A stretch of DNA of 64,000 nucleotides from Methylobacterium sp. J-077 (GTDB lineage Bacteria > Pseudomonadota > Alphaproteobacteria > Rhizobiales > Beijerinckiaceae), in assembly GCF_022829365.1 (NCBI RefSeq), contig NZ_JAKSYJ010000246.1:62001-126000 (forward strand), written 5' to 3'. Shown here one piece after another: positions 25,045 through 33,531 of the stretch (positions are counted from its first letter, which is position 1; each line of letters opens with the position of its first letter). The translations under genes were made by a program, and so were the position numbers. A model generated the notes under the pieces. The model saw nothing but the letters and a program-made list of their open reading frames with translations. It was not told the DNA's origin and did no database searches.

Positions 25045-25758
25045 ATGACGGACTACGCCCTCGTCACCGGTGGCAGCCGCAACATCGGCGGGGCGATCGC
25101 GCAGCGCCTCACCGCGGACGGATTCAAGGTCATCGTCCTCGACGTGGTGAAGCCGGAGCACGACGCCCTGGACGACTTCGTCGAGGTCGACCTGTCCGAC
25201 GCGGCGGCGCTGCCCGGGACGCTCGCGAACGCCATCGCGGGGCGGACGGTGACCCGCCTCGTCAACAATGCTGGCATCGTCGCCCCCGCCTCCCTGGAGG
25301 ACACCGATCCGGCGAGTCTCGACGCGGTCTCGGCCGTGAACCTCAAGGCGCCGATCCTCTGCGCGCAGGCGCTCCTTCCGGGCATGAAGGCGGCGGGCCG
25401 GGGCCGCATCGTCAACATCTCCAGCCGGGTCGCCCTCGGCAAGGAGCTGCGCACCGTCTACGCGGCGACGAAGGCCGGCCTGCACGGGATGACTAAGACC
25501 TGGGCGCTGGAACTCGGGAGGCACGGCATCACGGTAAATGCCGTCGGGCCCGGACCGATCCGGACGAGCCTGTTCGACGCGGTCAATCCGACGGGCGACC
25601 CGCGCACCGATGCGATCATCCGTGCGGTGCCGGTGGCGCGCCTGGGCACCCCCGACGACGTCGCCGACGCCGTCAGCTTCTTCCTGTCCGATCGGGCGGG
25701 CTTCGTGACCGGACAGGTTCTCTACGTGTGCGGCGGGATGACGATCGGCTCCGCCTGA
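25045..25758 (+). CDS. SDR family oxidoreductase
   Basis: A 237-residue classical SDR: cofactor motif LVTGGSRNIGGAIA, VNNAG, Ser in ISSRVALG, catalytic YAATK, and VGPGPIRT. It should oxidise or reduce a hydroxy/keto group with NAD(P)H. It starts 2 bases after the lyase-like gene and is followed by the TTT binding protein, so it is part of the same catabolic operon, probably handling a hydroxy-acid or keto-acid from that pathway. Confidence 0.85.
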   Translation: MTDYALVTGGSRNIGGAIAQRLTADGFKVIVLDVVKPEHDALDDFVEVDLSDAAALPGTLANAIAGRTVTRLVNNAGIVAPASLEDTDPASLDAVSAVNLKAPILCAQALLPGMKAAGRGRIVNISSRVALGKELRTVYAATKAGLHGMTKTWALELGRHGITVNAVGPGPIRTSLFDAVNPTGDPRTDAIIRAVPVARLGTPDDVADAVSFFLSDRAGFVTGQVLYVCGGMTIGSA

Positions 25759-25825
25759 TCGCCCGTAGCGACCGAAGCGACACAAGAAACGCGGACGAAG
25801 TCCGCGAGCCAACCGGGAGGACAAC

Positions 25826-26818
25826 GTGGCATCTCTGACTCGGCGAGGCCTGGGTATCCTGACATTCGGAGCCGCATTGGCGGCCGGCGCCGCACAGGCG
25901 CAGCCGGCATGGCCCATCCGGACCGTGTCGATCATCGTCCCCTACTCCGCGGGCGGCGCCACCGACGTGCTGGCCCGCAAGGTCGCCGAAGGCCTCTCCG
26001 CCGCCCTCGGGAAGACGGTTGTGGTCGACAACCGGCCCGGGGCCGGCGGCACGCTCGGCACGGCCCTCGCCGCCAACGCAAAACCGGACGGCTACACCCT
26101 GTTCCTGGGTCAGGTGTCGTCCCACGGCATCGCGCCGAACCTCTACACGCAGCTGCGCTACGACCCGGTCAAGAGCTTCGTGCCCATCGTCTTCATCGAG
26201 ACGATCCCCAACATCCTGGCCGTGAACAAGGACCTTCCGGTGAACTCGGTCGATGAGCTCATCGCCTACGCGAAGGCCCATCCCGACGCCCTGAACTTCG
26301 CCTCGTCGGGCACAGGCGCCTCGACGCACCTGTCGGGGGAGATGTTCAAGGCGTTGACCGGCATCAGCATGACCCACGTGCCGTTCCACGGCAGCGCCCA
26401 GGCGCTCGTCTCGGTCATGGGCGGCCAGACGCAGATGATCTTCGACAACATGCCGTCGGTCTATCCCTACGTTACGGCGGGCAACCTGAAGGCGCTGGCG
26501 GTGACGACGCTGAAGCGGTCGCCCCAGGCCCCCGACGTCCCGACCATCGCCGCGGCGACCAAGAGCGCCGACCTGTCGCGCTACGACGTCAGCGCTTGGT
26601 TCGGGTTGTACGCCCCGACCAACACCCCGCGGCCGATCGTGGACCGCGTCAACGCGGCCGTGAACGCGATGCTGAAGGAGCCCGGCTTCGCGAATTTCAT
26701 CGTCGACAACGGAGGCGTCCCCGAGGGCGGGACGCCGGAGGATCTCGGCCGGTTCGGAGAGACCGAGCTGAAGAAGTGGAAGACCGTGATCGAGCAGGCC
26801 GGCGTACCGAAGATGTAG
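25826..26818 (+). CDS. TTT (Bug/TctC) substrate-binding protein
   Basis: A 330-residue binding protein of the Bug family. A Tat-like or Sec leader with RRGLGILTFGAALAAGAAQA is followed by the hallmark IIVPYSAGGATDVLARKVA, VVDNRPGAGGT, and later FASSGTGASTHLSGEMF and HVPFHGSAQALVSV. The start is GTG with GGGAGG upstream. It binds a carboxylate in the periplasm and hands it to TctA/TctB; those genes follow at 27841 and 28263 with an SDR gene in between. Confidence 0.88.
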   Translation: MASLTRRGLGILTFGAALAAGAAQAQPAWPIRTVSIIVPYSAGGATDVLARKVAEGLSAALGKTVVVDNRPGAGGTLGTALAANAKPDGYTLFLGQVSSHGIAPNLYTQLRYDPVKSFVPIVFIETIPNILAVNKDLPVNSVDELIAYAKAHPDALNFASSGTGASTHLSGEMFKALTGISMTHVPFHGSAQALVSVMGGQTQMIFDNMPSVYPYVTAGNLKALAVTTLKRSPQAPDVPTIAAATKSADLSRYDVSAWFGLYAPTNTPRPIVDRVNAAVNAMLKEPGFANFIVDNGGVPEGGTPEDLGRFGETELKKWKTVIEQAGVPKM

Positions 26819-26913
26819 CGCGGCGTAGGGGCGGTTCCGCCGGTCCACGGCGGGGTTTCGCCAGGACCCGTGCCGTGCAGGACCGACGACCCCTCGAAGG
26901 AAGGGACAATGCG

Positions 26914-27753
26914 ATGACGACTGCCGCGAAGGCGACGAGCCCCGATCGCGACCTCGAAGGACGCGTCGCCGTGGTTCTCGGCGCAGGTTCGATCGGCGCC
27001 GGCTGGGGCATCGGCAAGGCGATCAGCCTTCTCTACGCACGAGCCGGCGCGCACGTCGTCGCTGTCGACCGCGAGCCGTCCGCCGCGCAGGAGACCCGAG
27101 AGCTCATCCGGCAGGACGGCGGCAGCGCTGAGGCCGTGGCCGTCGACGTCTCGGACGACGACGGACTCGTTGCATGCCTCGCGGCGGTAGGCGCGGCGCA
27201 CGGCGGGATCGACGTCCTCTACTTCAACGTCGGCATCGGGAAGGCCGGCCCGTCGACGGAGACCTCGGCAGTCGATTGGCGCCGGATCTCGGACGCGAAC
27301 CTGACCGCGCTCCACTTGGCGGCCACAACCGTCATCCCGGGCATGCGCGCCCGCCGACGCGGCGTGATCCTCGCAACGTCCTCGATCGCGGGCATGCGCG
27401 ACGTCGGCTATCCGCACCTCGCCTACGGCGCGACCAAGGCTGCGCTGATCCAATATCTGCGCCTGCTGGCCGTCGAGAACGCGCCCTACGGCATCCGGGC
27501 CAACACCATCGTCCCGGGTCTCATCGACACGCCGCGCATCGAGAAGACTGTCGCAGGCTCCTACGCCGGTTCGCTCGAGCGCATGAAAGCTGTCCGGGCG
27601 TCCCAGTGCCCCCTCGGCCGAATGGGCACCGCCTTCGACGTCGCGGAGGCCGCCCTGTTCCTGGCCTCGGACCGGGCGTCCTACGTGACCGGCACCGAGC
27701 TCTTGGTCGACGGAGGCCTCGCCGCGACAGCACGGGGTCCGGCCCCCGGCTGA
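26914..27753 (+). CDS. SDR family oxidoreductase (second in operon)
   Basis: A 279-residue SDR with an extended glycine motif (LGAGSIGAGWGIGKAIS), FNVGIG at the NNAG position, catalytic Tyr and Lys in LAYGATKAAL and the usual C-terminal GGLAATA end. The ATG at 26914 follows GAAGGAAGGG. It lies between the binding protein and the TctB gene and belongs to the IclR operon. It likely performs a second redox step on the imported acid. Confidence 0.83.
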   Translation: MTTAAKATSPDRDLEGRVAVVLGAGSIGAGWGIGKAISLLYARAGAHVVAVDREPSAAQETRELIRQDGGSAEAVAVDVSDDDGLVACLAAVGAAHGGIDVLYFNVGIGKAGPSTETSAVDWRRISDANLTALHLAATTVIPGMRARRRGVILATSSIAGMRDVGYPHLAYGATKAALIQYLRLLAVENAPYGIRANTIVPGLIDTPRIEKTVAGSYAGSLERMKAVRASQCPLGRMGTAFDVAEAALFLASDRASYVTGTELLVDGGLAATARGPAPG

Positions 27754-27840
27754 TCGGACCCCGCATCCGCCGGGCGGCCCCAGCACCCCTCCTGCGTGTC
27801 CCTGCGGCGCCAGCGCCGCCGTCAAGTCCGGAGCACCGAC

Positions 27841-28263
27841 ATGGCCAACCAGAATGCCGTCCGGGGGGCGGTCATCAGCGGCATCGCCCTTTGTTTCGGG
27901 CTGACGGCGCTCCGCTATCCGATTGGCAGCTTCGCCCATGCAGGCGCCGGTCTGTTCCCGCTGTTGGTCAGCACCCTGCTGCTGCTCATCGGCCTCGTCA
28001 CGCTGGTCAAGTCACGGTTCGAGCCCGCCAAGCCGTTCAGCTTCGCTTGGCGAAACATCGGCATCATCCTGCTCGGCCTCTTCGTCTTCGTGGTGGCTGC
28101 CAAGGTTGCCAGCATCGTCCTCGGCATCGTGCTCCTCGTCATGGTCTCGTCTCTGGCGGCCACCTCGTACTCGTGGAAGCGGGTGCTGGCCGTCTCGGTC
28201 GCCCTCATCGCCGTCGCGCTCGCGTTCCAGAAGCTGCTCGGCCTCAACCTGCAGGTGATCTGA
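27841..28263 (+). CDS. tctB: TctB-family small transporter subunit
   Basis: A 140-residue protein with four hydrophobic helices (ALCFGLTALRYPIGSF, FPLLVSTLLLLIGLVTL, IGIILLGLFVFVV, VLAVSVALIAVALAF). Such small four-helix proteins partner with TctA in tripartite tricarboxylate transporters. The TctA gene begins on the last base of its stop codon, showing translational coupling. Confidence 0.82.
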   Translation: MANQNAVRGAVISGIALCFGLTALRYPIGSFAHAGAGLFPLLVSTLLLLIGLVTLVKSRFEPAKPFSFAWRNIGIILLGLFVFVVAAKVASIVLGIVLLVMVSSLAATSYSWKRVLAVSVALIAVALAFQKLLGLNLQVI

Positions 28264-29822
28264 TGGATGTGATCACGAACCTCGCCTTCGGGTTCGAGCA
28301 CGCGCTCACCTGGAGCAACCTGCTGTACTGCGCGATCGGCTGCGTCATCGGCACCATGATCGGGCTGCTGCCAGGGCTCGGCCCGCTCGCCACGATCAGC
28401 CTGCTGCTGCCGCTGACCTATTCGATCCCAGTCGACGGTGCGCTGATCATGCTGGCGGGGATCTATTACGGCGCCCAGTACGGCGACAGCGTCAGCGCGA
28501 TCACGATGAAGATCCCGCACGCGTCGAGCATCGTGGCCTGCATCGACGGCTACCAGATGACGCTTAAGGGGCGCACCGGCCTCGCGTTGTTCACCGCGGG
28601 GGTGTCGAGCTTCATCGGCGGCACGGTCGCCATCGTGGTCCTGGCCTTTCTGGCGCCGCTCCTCGGGCAGGTCGCCTTTCTGTTCGGACCGGCCGACTAC
28701 TTCGCGCTCATGCTGCTCGGGTTCGTCTGCGTGAGCCTCGTGACGACCGGGAGCCTGCTGAACGGCCTCGCCATGTGCCTCCTCGGCGTGCTGCTCGGCC
28801 AGATCGGGACGGATCTAGAATCGGGCACGCTGCGCTTCACCCTCGGCCTGACGCCGCTCGTCGACGGCGTCAGCGTCGTGAGCGTCGCACTAGGCTGCTT
28901 CGGCATCGCCGAGATCTGCCGGAACCTCGACGCGCGCGAGGAGCGGTCGCCGTTCAACGGCAAGATCCGGCTGATGCCGAGCTGGCCGGAATTCAAGCGT
29001 ATCATCCCGAGCGCGCTGCGTGGCAGCGTGGTTGGTTCGCTTCTCGGGATCCTGCCGGGGGGCGGTCCCACCATCGCGCAGTTCGCCGCCTACGCCATCG
29101 ACAAGAAGGTCTCGAAGTATCGCCACGAGATCGGCTCCGGGTCGATCGAGGGCGTCGCCGGCCAGGCTGCGGCCGACGAGGCGGCCGCCCGCACGAGCTT
29201 CATCCCGCTCATGAGCATCGGCATCCCTGAGAACGCCGTCATGGCGCTGATGATGTCCGCCTTCATCATCAAGGGTATCCAGCCCGGCCCTAACATGATC
29301 GCCAAGCACCCGGACCTGTTCTGGGGTCTCGTCGCTAGCATGTGGATCGGGAACTGCTTCCTGCTGGTCCTGAACGTGCCCCTAGTTCGGTTCTGGCTGT
29401 CGATCTTCAAGATTCCCTACAGCGTCCTGTTCCCATCGATTCTGTTTTTCTGCTGTGTCGGAACCTACAGCGTGAACAACAACCTCGACGACGTGTTCAT
29501 CACCGCGGCCTTTGGCCTGCTCGGCTACATACTGATGCGCCTGAGCCTCGACCCGGCCCCGCTCATGCTGGGCTTCATCCTCGGTCCAATGCTGGAGGAG
29601 AACTTCCGCCGCGCCATGCTGCTCGGCCGGGGCAGCTTCAAGGTCTTTGTCACGCAGCCGATCAGCGCGACGCTGCTAGGCGCTATAGCCATATTGATCC
29701 TCGTCCAGTTCGCCTCCGCGGTCGTGCGGATGCGCTCGGGTGGCTTCTCGCCCGCCGATCAGGCCGGAAGCGCGGACCGGGATGCATCGCCCGCCGAGAT
29801 GATCAAGACGTCCGGAGGGTAG
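28263..29822 (+). CDS. tctA: TctA-family tripartite transporter permease
   Basis: A 519-residue integral membrane protein with about 12 helices. Family signatures include IGTMIGLLPGLGPLATISLL, IYYGAQYGDSVSAIT, SLLGILPGGGPTIAQFAAY and LSLDPAPLMLGFILGP near the C terminus. It moves the carboxylate captured by the Bug protein at 25826. It closes the operon; the next gene is convergent. Confidence 0.9.
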   Translation: MDVITNLAFGFEHALTWSNLLYCAIGCVIGTMIGLLPGLGPLATISLLLPLTYSIPVDGALIMLAGIYYGAQYGDSVSAITMKIPHASSIVACIDGYQMTLKGRTGLALFTAGVSSFIGGTVAIVVLAFLAPLLGQVAFLFGPADYFALMLLGFVCVSLVTTGSLLNGLAMCLLGVLLGQIGTDLESGTLRFTLGLTPLVDGVSVVSVALGCFGIAEICRNLDAREERSPFNGKIRLMPSWPEFKRIIPSALRGSVVGSLLGILPGGGPTIAQFAAYAIDKKVSKYRHEIGSGSIEGVAGQAAADEAAARTSFIPLMSIGIPENAVMALMMSAFIIKGIQPGPNMIAKHPDLFWGLVASMWIGNCFLLVLNVPLVRFWLSIFKIPYSVLFPSILFFCCVGTYSVNNNLDDVFITAAFGLLGYILMRLSLDPAPLMLGFILGPMLEENFRRAMLLGRGSFKVFVTQPISATLLGAIAILILVQFASAVVRMRSGGFSPADQAGSADRDASPAEMIKTSGG

Positions 29823-29856
29823 GCTGCCTCGATGGTATGCCTCGGAGGGCGCCCTG

Positions 29857-30843
29857 TCAGTCTACCGTGGCGCCAGAAAACTCGACGACCTTGCGCCACT
29901 TCTCGATCTCCCCGACGATCAACGCGCCGAACGCCTCCGGCGATACCCGCAACGGCGTCCCGCCGAGATCGGTGAGTTTCTTCTCCATGACCGGATCGGC
30001 CAGGATGTCATTAACTTCCTTGTTGAGGCGAGCGATCAGATCCGGCGGGGTTTTGTGCGGAGCACCGATCCCGAACCACGCGCTTGCCTCGTAACCCGGC
30101 ACCGTTTCGGACACGGTCGGCACATCGGGCAGAGCCGGCGAGCGTTCGGCCGTCGTCACGGCGAGGGCGCGCAGGGTGCCCCCGCGTACGTGGCCAATCG
30201 AAGATGGCAGGTTGTCGAATATGACGTCGGCGTGGCCCGCGATGATATCGATGATCGCCGGGCCGGCCCCGCGGTAGGGCACATGTACCATCGGGACGCC
30301 GGTCATCGCTTTGAACAACTCGCCGGACATGTGCAGCGACGTGCCGATGCCGCTCGAGGCCATGTTCACCTTGTCTGGGTTAGCTTTGCAATAATCGACG
30401 AATTCTTTCACGGTCTTGATAGGAAGTTTTGGACTGATCTCCATAATGTTGGGCGATAGCATGATTCCCGCCACTGGGGCGATGTCGCGCTGGAAGTTGA
30501 AGCTCAGCTTTTTGTACAGACTGTCGTTGATACCGTTGGCCGGATTGACAAGCAGGATCGTATGGCCGTCCGGCTCGGCCCGGACGACCACGTCGGTGCC
30601 GATATTGTTGCCTGCCCCTGGGCGGTTCTCGACAAGAACCTGCTGGCCAAGGCGCCGGCCCAGCGGTTCGGCGATGAGCCGAGCGAGCACGTCGGTCGCG
30701 CCCCCGGGGGCATAGCCGACGACGAAGCGAATTGGGCGCGTGGGGTAAGTCTGCGCGAGGGCGGATCGACCTGTCAGCGCGTTGGCCACACCGACTCCGA
30801 AGCCGGACGCCAACAATGATCTGCGCGACCATTTGGAATGCAT
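29857..30843 (-). CDS. TTT (Bug/TctC) substrate-binding protein, orphan
   Basis: A 328-residue Bug protein: leader WSRRSLLASGFGVGVANA with twin arginines, then IRFVVGYAPGGATDVLARLI, VENRPGAGNNIGTDVV, MASSGIGTSLHMSGELF and HVPYRGAGPAI. It lies convergent to the TctA gene with no permease partner of its own, so it may share a neighbour's TctA/TctB. Bug genes are often present in excess of permeases. Confidence 0.85.
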   Translation of the reverse strand: MHSKWSRRSLLASGFGVGVANALTGRSALAQTYPTRPIRFVVGYAPGGATDVLARLIAEPLGRRLGQQVLVENRPGAGNNIGTDVVVRAEPDGHTILLVNPANGINDSLYKKLSFNFQRDIAPVAGIMLSPNIMEISPKLPIKTVKEFVDYCKANPDKVNMASSGIGTSLHMSGELFKAMTGVPMVHVPYRGAGPAIIDIIAGHADVIFDNLPSSIGHVRGGTLRALAVTTAERSPALPDVPTVSETVPGYEASAWFGIGAPHKTPPDLIARLNKEVNDILADPVMEKKLTDLGGTPLRVSPEAFGALIVGEIEKWRKVVEFSGATVD

Positions 30844-31563
30844 GTCCGCCGCCTCCGTGAAGCCCCTTCTTGGATGGAGCCTGTCGATTCGTACGATACG
30901 CGAGAATGCGGGGGCATCAATCTGAGTGTGTAGGGCGGCTCGTGTGCCTTCTGACGGTTTATCTCAATCCTGATCTGAGTGGATGCTAAATCCCTCATAT
31001 CGCTGCCGATGGCAGCCCCTCGACCTTACGATCTGTGGCCGCAACGAGCGCCTAGGCGAGCTCTGTCGATGAACTTGCATCTGCAATCGAGATGGGTGCA
31101 TTCTGGAACTGCTAAATCCACACGTTGGAAAGCGTGACACTAGACAGCGATTATCCAAAGACAGATGAAAATTTTTACGGCCCGATATCTGCTTCCCGGA
31201 ATCCTGAAACATTTCTCGAATGACTGGGATGGGCGCAAAGCGGAACGGCTGCTTGTCGGTTTAGGCGTCAACCTCTGCATGGGTACGTCCTGGCGAAGGC
31301 TGCCAGGATGATTAATCCTTCCGCCGACCCGCAGTGGTGCCGGTAACTCGTCTGGCCCCGGCACCACAAATAGCTCGCCCAGCAGCACGCTAAACGCACC
31401 ATGGAAGAATGGACTGCTTCCCGCGCTGCCGCCTGACTACGATTCCGGGTACCTCGCCGGACGTCCCGACCTGCGACCGCCCGCCGGTCGGGAATCTTCG
31501 CTGGTTTACTAAACTTCTCGACCCTGCCGTGAAGCTTGCTGACCACCAGCCGCGGAGCTGTTC
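30844..31563. other. gene-poor region
   Basis: In 720 bases no frame gives a recognisable protein. It contains the second copy of the 30-base dispersed sequence (31220-31249). The promoter of the membrane-anchored protein at 31564 should be near the right end, where GGAG stands six bases before the ATG. Confidence 0.45.
31220..31249. repeat. dispersed 30-base sequence, copy B
   Basis: Matches 13783-13812 at 26 of 30 bases in the same orientation. Both lie in gene-poor gaps. Confidence 0.4.
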
Positions 31564-31992
31564 ATGGCAGAGTTTACAGGTCAGACGTCAAACATCCGGT
31601 TCATCCTCGGGGAGGGGCGCAGGGGGCTCGCGCTCGGCGGACTCGTCACCCTCGGCCTCGCTGGCTTCGTTGGACACATTTGGGCTCGGGGCCAGGACAG
31701 CCACTTCGCGATCACGCCCGGGCAGATGCCGGCCTGTGACAGCCCGGTGAGCCGACGCGGTCTGCGCGATACCATCACCGATGCACCGGCCGCCAAGCTC
31801 GTGGGTCTGACCGTCTTGCGGATCAACACCGTTGGCGAACTTGCTTCCGAGCCCGCCTCCGCCCCGGACCGGCGCATCTGCATCGCGACCGTCTTCACGA
31901 ACGCCGGGCGCAAGCTCATAGGCTTCACCCTCTCCTGGGCGAGTGAGGCCAAGGACGACGTCTACCTCGAGTTGCCCTATGGCATCGACTGA
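31564..31992 (+). CDS. membrane-anchored hypothetical protein
   Basis: A 142-residue protein with one N-terminal hydrophobic helix (ALGGLVTLGLAGFVGHIWA, about 23-41) and a periplasmic domain. That domain has a Cys in MPACDSPVSRRGL, a second in RRICIATVFTN and ends with a strand-like DDVYLEL. Two cysteines could form a disulfide. I do not recognise a named family, though short anchored domains of this layout are widespread in proteobacteria. Codon use looks native. Confidence 0.6.
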   Translation: MAEFTGQTSNIRFILGEGRRGLALGGLVTLGLAGFVGHIWARGQDSHFAITPGQMPACDSPVSRRGLRDTITDAPAAKLVGLTVLRINTVGELASEPASAPDRRICIATVFTNAGRKLIGFTLSWASEAKDDVYLELPYGID

Positions 31993-32157
31993 CCAGCAGG
32001 AGCTCCGGCTTAGCACCCGGATCGCGGCGGGGACGAACATGTGGGCGAAGAGGGCGCGGCTCACATACATCTGTGGACCAAGCGTTCTCCCGAACCCGGC
32101 CAGGCCTCGCTCGGTCGCTGGCTTCGTGTCGGTTTCACAGCGCTGAGAGGCCATTTC

Positions 32158-33189
32158 ATGGACTGGTTCGAGCGCCTCACCGGCTTTCCCGAGGGAGGCT
32201 ACGCCGAGACGCAAGCTCGGCTGTCTGTCGTCGATGGGCGGCTGCGGTCGAGCGGGACACAGCGCAGCTACGCTGTCGGTGCCTTCGAACTGCTCAGCCT
32301 GTACGAGCTGCGGGCCCGCGCCCACGCGGCCACCCTACCGGGCCGCTTGAGGCTGTCGATCGCTGAGGGTGACGTCCGCAGGATGCACCGGCTGCCGGAG
32401 AACCGCGGTGCCCTGTTCCAGGTCGCCTCGCAGTTCAACATGCTGGAGATGGTTCACGAGGGCATTACGCCCGAGGACGGGGTGACCGGCTATGAACATG
32501 ACGGGACCCAAGGGCCGGCCTGCGCTATGGCAGCGGGCGCAGCCACGATCTACCGCAACTACCTCGTGCCGCTGGAGGGCGCGATCGGCCAGACAGCGGA
32601 CCGGCAACTCGATGGTCTGGCCGACCTCGGCCGTGAGTTGGCAGAGCGCCTGGGCACGCGGGTGTCCACACTCTGGCGCATGCGAAACGGCTACGCGCTC
32701 GCGACCGCGTCCGGCCTTGCGGCGATTAGCACGTTGCTGACGGACGCCGACGACGCGACGCGTGACACGTTGCGCGGGCTGCTGCAGATCGGCGTGCATT
32801 GGGACGTCGAGGTAACGGAGGGGCAGGCTCCCGGCCCGCTGGTCACCCAGGTGTTCTGCTCGGCGCTTCCGGTGGCCTACTCGGATGTCCCGGCCGCGGC
32901 CTGGGCGCCGTTCGCGCGGCTGGTGTTGGAAGCGGCCTACGAGGCGACGTTGCTGACAGGTGTACTAAACGCAACTCGCGGCGGCTCACCGCGCGTGCTG
33001 CTGACCCGGCTCGGCGGCGGTGCGTTCGGCAACGCGGACGCTTGGATCGATGAGGCCTTGCTACGGGCCTGCCAGCTTAATGTTGACGCGGATCTCGATG
33101 TGATGATCGTGAGCTACCGCCGGCCCTCGACGAGCCTTGCAGAACTCGTGCGTCGGTTCGAGGCTTCAACTTCGCCCAGCATGAGATAG
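32158..33189 (+). CDS. conserved uncharacterised protein, possible macro/PARG-like fold
   Basis: A 343-residue protein. ATG 32158 (MDWFERLTGF) is chosen over the GTG at 32041 because GAGAGG precedes it and family members, as I recall them, start this way. Landmarks in order: FQVASQFNMLEM, QGPACAMAAGAATIYRNY, IGVHWDVEV, VFCSALPVAYS, LVLEAAYEATLLTGVLNA and VLLTRLGGGAFGN. This order recalls a family scattered in protists, fungi and bacteria that has no experimental function; the late hydrophobic strand followed by GGGxFGN is reminiscent of macrodomain/poly(ADP-ribose) glycohydrolase folds. The fold statement is from memory and tentative. It stands alone, with MFS genes downstream. Confidence 0.6.
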   Translation: MDWFERLTGFPEGGYAETQARLSVVDGRLRSSGTQRSYAVGAFELLSLYELRARAHAATLPGRLRLSIAEGDVRRMHRLPENRGALFQVASQFNMLEMVHEGITPEDGVTGYEHDGTQGPACAMAAGAATIYRNYLVPLEGAIGQTADRQLDGLADLGRELAERLGTRVSTLWRMRNGYALATASGLAAISTLLTDADDATRDTLRGLLQIGVHWDVEVTEGQAPGPLVTQVFCSALPVAYSDVPAAAWAPFARLVLEAAYEATLLTGVLNATRGGSPRVLLTRLGGGAFGNADAWIDEALLRACQLNVDADLDVMIVSYRRPSTSLAELVRRFEASTSPSMR

Positions 33190-33531
33190 CCAAACCAAGC
33201 ATCGATCCAGATACTCGGCGTGTACACGGACGCTCATGGGCTACCGCGCTGCCGTAGAGGCGTGGCGCTATCCGTGCTGGCCGGACTTGCCGCGAAAAAG
33301 TGGCCGTGATCCCTTGCTCCATACCGTTCGACAGAAATTCTCCGCCGGTAGGACCAGTTCGGCGCTGGCCTGTATCTGACATCCGCGTCCCGGCGGCTAT
33401 TCTGCCGAAAAACGAAGCCTTTCATCTAGCCCCCCGATCACGATCACGCAGAGATGTAGAAGCTGAGCGATTGCTAAGGCGCCGCCGAGGACGCAATCAG
33501 CGGTCGGTTCAAGGCGCGAGAACTCCTCCCG
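33190..33531. other. intergenic region before an MFS gene
   Basis: In 342 bases I found no recognisable gene or repeat. It must contain the promoter of the transporter at 33532. Confidence 0.4.
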
